Of a stretch of 64,000 nucleotides of DNA, positions 7,837 to 15,082 are shown in pieces (position 1 is the first letter of the stretch; every line of letters starts with the position of its first letter). This stretch comes from Oligoflexus tunisiensis (GTDB lineage: Bacteria; Bdellovibrionota_B; Oligoflexia; Oligoflexales; Oligoflexaceae): NCBI RefSeq assembly GCF_001748245.1, contig NZ_BDFO01000001.1:5807778-5871777 (forward strand), written 5' to 3'. The position numbers were made by a program, and so were the translations under genes. The notes under the pieces were generated by a model, which did not search any database, was not told the origin of the DNA, and worked only from the letters and a program-made list of their open reading frames with translations.

Positions 7837-8637
7837 TTATTCGTAATCATCGCAGGAGGATCCACCAGCCACCTGATCGAGCGAGCTACCCGCTTCCGCA
7901 AGCGTGGCCCGCAGTTCCGGGATCTGGTCCAGGCGCACAAACGAGAATCCAAAGGCCGTCAGATCCGGCACCAGCGTGGCGAGCAGTTCAAGACTGCGGG
8001 CATCCTCATCATGAAAGGGAATGATACCTTTCTGCACGCGAACGATTTCGGTGAAGTACTGCTGGGCGCAGGCGCTGACACTGAGGTCGTTTTCCCAGCA
8101 GGTTTTGTCATCCATAAAGGTTTCGCTCGGCACGGTGTCCGCCGCGATTGGTCCGACGTATTTGCCGAGACCGTTATGATTCAAAAGGTCAGCGAGTTCC
8201 TGATTGAAGGCTCCTTCCGGAGCATGGAAGAGAAACATATCACCGGTCACAGCTGGAGTAATCAGAGCATCCGTCTTGCGGAGTTCGACGATAGGTTCAT
8301 GGGAATGGGTCAGCGGGGTAAAGGTAAATCCTCCATTGCCGACGAGATGTCCCTGTTCCCACAGGTGATCCAGCGTCCCCCCGTGCTCTTCGATGGCGGA
8401 TCCCCGCACGAAAAAGCTCGCAAAGAGGCCCTGCTGCTCCAGAAAATCACCGATATCCGCGGTGGTATCCGAGGGCCCACGCAGAAACATCAGCGCGAGT
8501 GTATTGGCAGGCAGGCCGACTCCAGTCCATGGCTCTGCTCGCAGATTTTTCGCCGTCAAATCACAGCTGCTGCCCTTTTTCACCAGCCCACAGCCGGCCA
8601 AAGCCAGACTGAGAGTAGCGATGGCGAGTCCTTTCAT
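7837..8637 (-). CDS. Lipoprotein with degenerate polysaccharide-deacetylase (NodB-like) domain
   Basis: 266 residues. The lipobox is LALAGC at about residue 16. The rest follows the NodB/polysaccharide deacetylase motif order, but key residues are changed. The catalytic/metal motif TFDDGP is replaced by MFLRGPS. The metal-binding GNHTxxH is replaced by GNGGFTFT. The RPPxG motif is represented by FHAPEGAFN. The final LxLHD motif is kept as IIPFHDEDA. I infer a binding or scaffold protein rather than an active deacetylase. The start is supported by GGGAG 8 bases upstream. It is the first gene of the minus-strand polysaccharide operon, just before a TPR/barrel protein, an order that resembles pgaB/pgaA. 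Family membership is inferred from motif order, not from a search. Confidence 0.65.
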   Translation of the reverse strand: MKGLAIATLSLALAGCGLVKKGSSCDLTAKNLRAEPWTGVGLPANTLALMFLRGPSDTTADIGDFLEQQGLFASFFVRGSAIEEHGGTLDHLWEQGHLVGNGGFTFTPLTHSHEPIVELRKTDALITPAVTGDMFLFHAPEGAFNQELADLLNHNGLGKYVGPIAADTVPSETFMDDKTCWENDLSVSACAQQYFTEIVRVQKGIIPFHDEDARSLELLATLVPDLTAFGFSFVRLDQIPELRATLAEAGSSLDQVAGGSSCDDYE

Positions 8638-8831
8638 GCGACTGCTCCCTTGGGACTGTCAAAATTTTTGTCAGTTGGTCTTGGCTATCAGTGTAGCAGA
8701 AGCCCTCCAAGCCATACAAATCATTTGTAAATTGCCGAACTTAGGCCGCAACCCCGGGCTGGTCAGGACCTTGCATTTTCTGAAGGGCCACGTGTCTTTC
8801 GATGTGCCTGTTTTCTGGGAGTGGAGTTGTT

Positions 8832-9719
8832 ATGATGAAGTGGTGGTTTCTTTTCAGCCTTTGGCTGGTCACCGGCTGCCTGCCGCAGCCGGACAGTGAA
8901 GTGACGAAAGCTCAACCGGAGCTGGTGGTTCAGGGTCGTGCAATGCCGGGCCTTGCGACTTTAAGCGGAAACATAGGCGTCTATATCGAACAGGATCGCA
9001 TGCCTGAGGCCATCACCCGTGAGGATGGCAGCTTTGCCTTCAGTCTTGATGGCGAACGTCTGGAGGCCTTGCGTCTGCAATATGGATTGCAGGATCCTCG
9101 TTTGCACCTCTATTTTGTGAGTGAAAGCGGTTTTGCCGAATCCGCGGTGCTCGATGTTCTGAATATACAATCGCGTGGCGTGATGGATCTCGGTGATGTC
9201 GTGCTGCAACCCGATACGACGGTGAACGGTCGCGTGGTTGCCTCGGGAGCACCGGTCGCGGACGCCCGTGTGCGCCTGGGCCGCCAGGAGGTTTTCACCG
9301 CCGTCGATGGCACCTTCAGTGCCACGGTTCCGGCGCAACTGTCCACACCGCTTCTCGTGGAAAAACGGGGCTTTGTCCAGACCAAAGGCACCTGGCTGCC
9401 CGGCGGTCAGGCGCGTGATGTGGAACTTTACAATGATCTGACACCAGCTGGTTCCATCGAGGCCCTGCCGGTTCCCAGGATACTCGGTAATGAGCCGATT
9501 TCATTAAGTTATTCAGCCAATGGCGCCGCCCGCTGGATTCGTTTTGCCGGCAGCCCCGAGGCCTTGACGGAAGCCTACAATCCCGAGGCCCCATGGCAGG
9601 ATCTGCGCCAGCCGCTGCAGATCATGGGTGCTGAGGAAATTTATTATCAGTTTGCTGACCGTGATCGGAAGATACTGGGACCTGTCCAAAGCTATACGCT
9701 GACCGTGGCCCAGGAATAA
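8832..9719 (+). CDS. Lipoprotein with carboxypeptidase-regulatory-like beta domains
   Basis: 296 residues. The signal is MMKWWFLFSLWLVTGC, with lipobox LVTGC. Two regions read as transthyretin/CarboxypepD_reg-like beta-sandwiches. One is near residues 35-90 (TLSGNIGVYIEQDRMPEAI, then TREDGSFAFSL). The other is near 125-180 (TVNGRVVASGAPVADARVRL, then AVDGTFSATV). The pattern of a surface-exposed modification slot followed by DGxF is typical of such domains. The last 90 residues are unrecognised. The start at 8832 (or the adjacent ATG 8835) has GGAG about 9 bases upstream. The gene stands alone, divergent from the polysaccharide operon and convergent with lptD. It probably sits at the outer-membrane periplasmic face or the surface; its function is unknown. 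Confidence 0.65.
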   Translation: MMKWWFLFSLWLVTGCLPQPDSEVTKAQPELVVQGRAMPGLATLSGNIGVYIEQDRMPEAITREDGSFAFSLDGERLEALRLQYGLQDPRLHLYFVSESGFAESAVLDVLNIQSRGVMDLGDVVLQPDTTVNGRVVASGAPVADARVRLGRQEVFTAVDGTFSATVPAQLSTPLLVEKRGFVQTKGTWLPGGQARDVELYNDLTPAGSIEALPVPRILGNEPISLSYSANGAARWIRFAGSPEALTEAYNPEAPWQDLRQPLQIMGAEEIYYQFADRDRKILGPVQSYTLTVAQE

Positions 9720-12700
9720 TCACAGGTTTTCCTCTTCGACTCCAAGCTGCCGCTTGATGCCGGGTGAGATATCCGCATTGCGACGATTGCCCAGGAATAT
9801 GACCGCCAGCTGCACGATGTAGTTGGCGTTTTCCTCGTTCTGATTCAAATCCTTTTCCCGCACAAAACGCAGGCCCCAGCAGCCGGTCTGACTATCATAG
9901 GCAATCTGATAGGATGTTCCATACAGAGCCTTTTCATCTTCCACCTGTCGGCGGATGAGGTTGGCACCCAGACTGATGTAAGGAATCAGCGTGGAACTCA
10001 GACCCGCGTTGGTGGTCTTGATCGTTTTAAAGAAGACCTTGTCCTGGGCCACGTCGAGTTCCGCATTTTTTTCGAGCACATAATTGGCCGCGAGGGTCGT
10101 GGACAGCACAGTCGGCAAACCCAACCCGTAACTCAGTGAAGTGCTCGCGTTCTTATAGATGTTATAGGTCGAGGTCGTCGTTAGGGTGACTCCACGCCAG
10201 TTGATCATCAGGCTGGAATAAGGGCCCAGCCAGGACTCGGGAAGATTGTAATAGTTCACCTTCCCGGCTCGAATGCTGGCGGCCTGGGCCGGATCATTGA
10301 CCGATACCGCCTGCTGCTCCAGCTCCTCGTTGCGCTTGATTTGTTCCTGCCGCAATTTTTCCTGCTGATAGTCAAAGCTCATGCTGACAGAAAAATTCAC
10401 CGGCTCGGACGCATTGACATCCGACACCAGATAACGATTGATAAGCCAGTCAACGCCACCATCCGGGCGATCGCGGAACATGGCACCGGCACTGGAAACC
10501 GGTTGATCCTTCACCGACATGAGTTCGCGCAGGGCCTGCTTTTGGATATCACGGACGGCATTTTTCGTCTGCGCGCTTTCATCCGGTGGCAACTGCCCTG
10601 GCACGGTTTCCAGAACGCGATCGAAAACCTGCCAACGATGGCTCGTGCTCAGCGTCACCCTTTGATGCGGGATCATCATATCCTCATCATGGACATCGCG
10701 ATCCTCGGCGCTGAAGGTTTTGCGCTCCGATGGGAAATAGACGAGAGGAGCCCCGTTGGAATCGACAAACTCACCATAAGGTCCGTCGCGCACCACACTC
10801 GGTCGCATGGAAAGGCTGAGTCCCCAGTTCATGATGTGCTTGACATAACTCTGGCCCTCCGCATCCTTCGGCCTCCGAATCCAGGCCGGCAAGGGTCCAA
10901 TCCCGTCGATGGGCAGATTCAGGGCTATCCCCGTGCGCCAGCTGCGGATGGTGCTGTTACTCTCGGGCAAGCCTTCGTGCGAGATCACCCGCACTTCCCC
11001 TTCGGTGAATTGATCCACGCGCACGATGCTGTCGCTCGTCAGCGGTGTGGTCAGAAGCATGGCCATGCGATTCCATTGACCATCACCCAGGGAGAGTTCG
11101 GACCCGGCGGGAGCGAGGTTCGACACCAGATTGGTTTTTTTGGAATCGAAGTGGTCAATCGCAATGGTTTTGCCCTGAACCTCGGCATAGATCGGCACCT
11201 TGAGCCAATGGGCGGGCAGCAGACGGAAGAGTCGGGTCTGTAAATTCAGATAGGCCGGCATCTGTTGACCCGCATAGCGTTCCGTGGACCATGCGTTATC
11301 GCCGATGGAACCGCCAAGACCCAGATAAAAATCGCGTCCATCAAAATCCACCCGCGCCTTGGACGTGGAAAAGGCATTGGCATTGGCCTGTGCGGCAAAG
11401 GCGGTGACGATGTCCTCGGGCAGATAAAGATCCTCGATGTACCGATGGTCCGAGGTAACCTTGCCGGCGGAAACGATCGACAGCCTCGGGGCCAGGAAAT
11501 AGCGCCCCTGCCATTCCTCCTTGCCGCGCCAGGTATTGCCCGGTGGCGTCAGGTTATCCACGATTTGCTTTTCGCAGGTCGCGCGCTCATCCGGAGTGAA
11601 TTCAGGGTTGGCGCAATACGGTTGTTCCTCGAGGTGATACTTGAGCAGACCATAACGCTCGCTCTGCAGCTGCAGCCAGGACGTATCGCGAATAATCTCG
11701 GATTGAAAGCGAAAGCCGGAATTTTTGCGAGCTTCGTAGCGGGCTTCGAGGCCCACGCGGGTGCCGCGCTTTTGAAAAAGATCGGTCGTGAGGGTCACGT
11801 CCGCATTCGGGCCGAGATCGAGAAACACCGGCTGGGTGTAAACGAAACCGTTCTTCTGCTGACCCGTTTGAAAATTCGGCATCAGAAAACCGGATTGCCT
11901 TCGGGTTTTCAGAGGGAGCTTGAGATAGGGCAAATAAAGGATGGGAATGCCCTTGATGGTCAGCACCGGATGATGCAGATCCACATAGCCTTCCTGCTGC
12001 GCATCGATGCGATCCGCCTGAAATCCCCAGGCTGGCGTTTCATCCTCTTCGCAGCGGCAAGGCGTAAAGGAACCGCGATCGACGCGATACAGATTGCCGT
12101 CACGCCTTTGCAGATTCTCACCTTCCAGACGGAAATAATAGTTCTCCGGCAAAGGCGTCGACGTTGCTTCGGCCCGGGATTTTTTCCAGTAGGTGCGGCG
12201 CCGCTCCAAACGCCGCCGCCGCTCGGGATCCCGATCCGCGAGCATGGGCGGAGGCGACTCCCGGGTGAAATGTTCGCGTTCCAAAAGCCTCGCATAGGCG
12301 GCGACCTGGTCCTGGCTGGGTTCGGGCGCGGGTGAGGTCCCGAATTCCTTTTTCAGGGCCGCCTTTTCCTGTTCAATTTCCTTGAGCCGTTTTTCACGCG
12401 CGGCATCATAGGCCAGTTCCCGCGGCGTCTGCCCAAGGATTCTGCGGCTGACCTCCTCGACCTTGGTCGTATCATTGGCCGTAAGCATGGCTTCACTGAT
12501 GGTGAAATCACCGGTTTTCCACTGCATTTCAATGCGGGTGCCGGTGAAAACCTGGTTTTGATGCAGAAGCACGACGTGGCCTTCCGCCACCAGCGTGGTT
12601 TTCGTGTAATCGACCTGAATCTTATCGGCAGTGATGACGTTGCCGCCGCCGATCAGCACGACATCCCCTTCAAAGAGGTAACGCTTGCCATCCTTGTCAA

Positions 12701-12923
12701 GACCGATGGTACGGGTGTCATAAAGAAAGGAATAATCGGGATCCACTTCCAACGGATCCAAAGCAGGTTCCGGTTCTTCGGCCCCTCCGATCTCCGCCGT
12801 CGGTCGCGTCTGCGCGAAAGCCAGTCCGGAGAAAGGACTGCTGCAAAAGATTGTCAAAAGCAAGGACCAAAGAAAAGGCCCCTTACCAATCACCAGAGAG
12901 ACATCGTTCAAGGCTGATTCCAT
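9720..12923 (-). CDS. lptD: LPS-assembly outer-membrane protein LptD (OstA)
   Basis: About 1068 residues. The hydrophobic signal ends in SGLAFA. Next is an OstA/LptA-like beta-jellyroll (about residues 50-150, with GNVITADKIQVDY and LVAEGHVVL). A highly charged helical insertion follows (about 150-260, runs of K/E/R such as RRRRLERRR). The LptD barrel comes next, with the family hallmark YRVDRGSFTPC, then AWGFQADRI and GIPILYLPYLKLPL. The protein inserts lipopolysaccharide into the outer leaflet of the outer membrane, normally with the lipoprotein LptE, which is not recognisable in this window. Start choice is uncertain. ATG 12923 overlaps folC by 41 bases. GTG 12893 would give a more usual signal peptide but has no clear ribosome site. 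The charged insertion is longer than in E. coli LptD. Confidence 0.88.
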   Translation of the reverse strand: MESALNDVSLVIGKGPFLWSLLLTIFCSSPFSGLAFAQTRPTAEIGGAEEPEPALDPLEVDPDYSFLYDTRTIGLDKDGKRYLFEGDVVLIGGGNVITADKIQVDYTKTTLVAEGHVVLLHQNQVFTGTRIEMQWKTGDFTISEAMLTANDTTKVEEVSRRILGQTPRELAYDAAREKRLKEIEQEKAALKKEFGTSPAPEPSQDQVAAYARLLEREHFTRESPPPMLADRDPERRRRLERRRTYWKKSRAEATSTPLPENYYFRLEGENLQRRDGNLYRVDRGSFTPCRCEEDETPAWGFQADRIDAQQEGYVDLHHPVLTIKGIPILYLPYLKLPLKTRRQSGFLMPNFQTGQQKNGFVYTQPVFLDLGPNADVTLTTDLFQKRGTRVGLEARYEARKNSGFRFQSEIIRDTSWLQLQSERYGLLKYHLEEQPYCANPEFTPDERATCEKQIVDNLTPPGNTWRGKEEWQGRYFLAPRLSIVSAGKVTSDHRYIEDLYLPEDIVTAFAAQANANAFSTSKARVDFDGRDFYLGLGGSIGDNAWSTERYAGQQMPAYLNLQTRLFRLLPAHWLKVPIYAEVQGKTIAIDHFDSKKTNLVSNLAPAGSELSLGDGQWNRMAMLLTTPLTSDSIVRVDQFTEGEVRVISHEGLPESNSTIRSWRTGIALNLPIDGIGPLPAWIRRPKDAEGQSYVKHIMNWGLSLSMRPSVVRDGPYGEFVDSNGAPLVYFPSERKTFSAEDRDVHDEDMMIPHQRVTLSTSHRWQVFDRVLETVPGQLPPDESAQTKNAVRDIQKQALRELMSVKDQPVSSAGAMFRDRPDGGVDWLINRYLVSDVNASEPVNFSVSMSFDYQQEKLRQEQIKRNEELEQQAVSVNDPAQAASIRAGKVNYYNLPESWLGPYSSLMINWRGVTLTTTSTYNIYKNASTSLSYGLGLPTVLSTTLAANYVLEKNAELDVAQDKVFFKTIKTTNAGLSSTLIPYISLGANLIRRQVEDEKALYGTSYQIAYDSQTGCWGLRFVREKDLNQNEENANYIVQLAVIFLGNRRNADISPGIKRQLGVEEENL

Positions 12924-14262
12924 CCTTAGGCGCGCTATCAAAATGCTGAAGGATTCGCCCCACAGCCAGAACAGATCCACAAACCGCCCAGGGCGCCTCA
13001 TTCGGGTTCCAACGAACCAGGGCCTCGTTCCAGGCTTCCTGAAAACTCGCATAAAACGGCAGATCGCGATGCCGGGCCTCGAGAAGCTCAGGCTGCCAGG
13101 CGCGTTCATGCTCGATTCCAAACAGGATGACAGGATGCAGGCGCGAACGCAAGACATCCAGAATCCGATTCATATCCTTGTCTTTCAAGATGCATACCAG
13201 AGCCGGCATGGGTCCGACAAGGCCGCGACTGGCGAGTCCAGTCAGAAAAGCCTGGGCTCCATCAGGATTGTGGGCGACATCGAGGATAAGCCGCACCGCA
13301 CCGTGCGCGGTGGGAATGCGCAGCCTTTGACTGCGTCCATAGAGGGTCACAGGAGCGGGAGCCTGGCCTTCACAAAGAAGCGGCCAGATTTCCGTCAAGG
13401 GCTTCCAGAGCCCTGCGGTTTGCGTCACCTGCAGGTAATGATACATCGCGGCCGCAAGGGCCAGATTGCGTCGCAGGAAAAGTGGAATGGGGGTCAGGGC
13501 ACCTTGAAGGGGCAATGAGCAAAGGGGAAGGTTCGGCAGATTCAGAGCGATGGTATCGCTGCCCGGGTCATATCCAAAGTCACGGTCCGCTTCAAAGAGA
13601 GGAACATGCTGACTTTCGGTTTTCTGCAGAAGTTGCTCGCGATAACCGGGAACCTGACAGACCTCGCCGCCGTTGCCCCAGAAGAGGGGACGTCCGGGAC
13701 GCATGACGCCGAGCTTTTCATCGAGGATGCCGAGTAAATCGGAACCGAGAAACTCCTGATGATCTTTTGAAACGCTGACCACACAGGAAATCAGAGGATC
13801 GCTCACATTGGTCGCATCCCAACGGCCGCCAAGGCCCACTTCGAGCACTTGGAATTCGGCAGCCTTCGCCTGAAAAAGTTGAAAGGCCAGCAGCGTGGTG
13901 ATTTCAAAAAACGACAGCTCTTCATAGAGATCAGGCGGCAGTTCCTTTTGCAGCTCACGCCAGACATCAGCCAGCATCGCGTCGTCACACGGCGTTAAAC
14001 TCAGCTGGCAGCGTTCTGAGAAAGCAGCGAGATGCGGCGAGCTGAAGAGCCCGACATTGCGATGGTTGAGAGCAAAGAGATACCAGAGGAAACCGCTGGT
14101 GCTTCCTTTACCGTTGGTGCCACTGATCAAAGCCGCGGGGATGGCTGCGGCAGGTCTCTTTAAAAATTCGTAACTGCGTTCAATCCGTTGCAAACCCGGT
14201 TTTATATGGGTGGATCGCTTCGCAAAGAGCGCATCAAAATCCACGGTTTCATCCTCAGTCAC
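12883..14262 (-). CDS. folC: Folylpolyglutamate synthase / dihydrofolate synthase
   Basis: 459 residues, a Mur-ligase-fold enzyme that adds glutamate to dihydropteroate or folates in the cytoplasm using ATP. The P-loop SGTNGKGSTSG is at about residues 43-53, the Mur ligase centre has GLGGRWDATNV (about 145-155), and the C-terminal domain has DVAHNPDGAQAF, the family's second signature. Length is normal for FolC. The start is GTG at 14262, with a second candidate GTG six codons later that has GAGG in front of it. The 3' end overlaps lptD, so the two are probably co-transcribed. accD, the common partner in other genomes, is not adjacent here. Confidence 0.9.
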   Translation of the reverse strand: MTEDETVDFDALFAKRSTHIKPGLQRIERSYEFLKRPAAAIPAALISGTNGKGSTSGFLWYLFALNHRNVGLFSSPHLAAFSERCQLSLTPCDDAMLADVWRELQKELPPDLYEELSFFEITTLLAFQLFQAKAAEFQVLEVGLGGRWDATNVSDPLISCVVSVSKDHQEFLGSDLLGILDEKLGVMRPGRPLFWGNGGEVCQVPGYREQLLQKTESQHVPLFEADRDFGYDPGSDTIALNLPNLPLCSLPLQGALTPIPLFLRRNLALAAAMYHYLQVTQTAGLWKPLTEIWPLLCEGQAPAPVTLYGRSQRLRIPTAHGAVRLILDVAHNPDGAQAFLTGLASRGLVGPMPALVCILKDKDMNRILDVLRSRLHPVILFGIEHERAWQPELLEARHRDLPFYASFQEAWNEALVRWNPNEAPWAVCGSVLAVGRILQHFDSAPKDGISLERCLSGDW

Positions 14263-14353
14263 GCTGGCCTAAGAATCGAATTATCTTAACAAAGAACCGC
14301 TTTTTCGGGCAGGCCTAAAAGCATTTTTCCCAGAAATTACAAATATTTTCCCG

Positions 14354-14382
14354 TTGCAGAGCCAGAAAGCATGACCTAAGAT
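14354..14382 (+). promoter_or_regulatory. Possible promoter for the small Cys protein gene
   Basis: TTGCAG at 14354-14359 and TAAGAT at 14377-14382 are separated by 17 bases, a weak sigma70-like pair (3 of 6 and 4 of 6 matches). It lies about 140 bases before the ATG at 14520, in a 257-base gap between divergent genes. I see nothing else definite in that gap. Confidence 0.25.
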
Positions 14383-14519
14383 GTCCCTAACCCCATGAAA
14401 AAATAATGGTTGATGGCGGAGACAACTGGCCACTGAGGGAGCTTTTTTGTCAAAAAGCTCGGCACCTCGGGGCACGGGAACCTTGCGCGTCGACTGCCTT
14501 GCCAGGAAAGGTGGCCCTA

Positions 14520-14891
14520 ATGCTTTGTAAGCGTTGTCCTCACTTGGTTCGTCACGGACAGTATGTTCCCGAGAACGGCCAGATCGAATTCAAGAATCTC
14601 TGCGGTCTGGTCATGAAAAAACACATGGCTCCCGAACCGGTCATCGAGGATCCCAAAGCCAAAGGCCCCAAAAAGGTCGGAGCCCGCAAGGTTCCTAAAA
14701 AAGGCGAACTCGAGCCCAACATGGAATGCGTGAATTTCCCGTTTCCCAATGTGTTCGATTACATCGACTGCAGCGTTTATCAGGAGACCTTCAAGTCGAC
14801 GACACGGAAAAACGATGTGATTCCCACCAAGGATTTCCAATACTCCGACGTATTGTCCGGTAACTCCATAACGGATATGGAGCTGCTGTAA
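14520..14891 (+). CDS. Small cysteine-containing protein, possible metal-binding knuckle
   Basis: 123 residues, cytoplasmic (no signal or membrane segment). The N-terminus has CKRCPH (C3, C6), followed by LCGLVM, and later MECVNF and DYIDCSVYQ, so at least five cysteines are spread in a pattern that could bind zinc or an Fe-S cluster. The middle is rich in Lys and Pro (about 50-70). The start is fixed by AGGAAAGG 8 bases before the ATG. A strong intrinsic terminator follows 34 bases after the stop, so this is a single-gene unit. I do not recognise the family. Confidence 0.65.
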   Translation: MLCKRCPHLVRHGQYVPENGQIEFKNLCGLVMKKHMAPEPVIEDPKAKGPKKVGARKVPKKGELEPNMECVNFPFPNVFDYIDCSVYQETFKSTTRKNDVIPTKDFQYSDVLSGNSITDMELL

Positions 14892-14925
14892 AAGGGCCGC
14901 CTTAAAAATTCATGGTGGAAAAAAC

Positions 14926-14949
14926 AAGGGGGCTTTCAGCCCCCTTTTT
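14926..14949 (+). terminator. Intrinsic terminator after the small Cys protein gene
   Basis: AAGGGGGCT, a short loop (TTC) and AGCCCCCTTTTT form a strong GC stem with a T-tract. The symmetrical A-run on the other side means it could also stop transcription coming from the opposite strand. Confidence 0.85.
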
Positions 14950-14969
14950 GCGTCTCGTGCTTGCGAAAA

Positions 14970-15075
14970 GGCGGCTGTCGCAAAACCGCCAGCCTGGCAA
15001 CAGCGGGCGGCTCTTCATGCAACCGCCAGCCTGCTCTCAACTGCAGGCGGCTCGTCACGCAAACCGCCAGCCTGC
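14970..15075. repeat. Three tandem hairpin-forming repeats (36-40 bp period)
   Basis: Units start at 14970, 15006 and 15046. Each reads GGCGGCT, then about 10 to 12 variable bases including GC-CAA, then ACCGCCAGCCTG. Within each unit GGCGG and CCGCC can pair, so the array would fold as three successive hairpins. It sits between the terminator of the small Cys gene and the stop codon of secDF. The period and the self-complementarity do not fit CRISPR. Confidence 0.7.
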
Positions 15076-15082
15076 TGTCTAC

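Noticed and set aside
10341..11243. Long open frame antisense to lptD (300 codons), and another at 11265-12335
   Set aside because: Composition is that of a frame mirrored from a strongly coding strand, there are no family motifs, and lptD is unmistakable on the other strand.
14281..14475. 64-codon frame upstream of folC on the minus strand
   Set aside because: No good ribosome site, odd composition, no neighbour coupling; the region more likely holds promoters for two divergent genes.
14970..15075. CRISPR-like short repeats
   Set aside because: Only three imperfect units with a 36-40 bp period, no unique spacers of constant length, no cas genes; hairpin array fits better.
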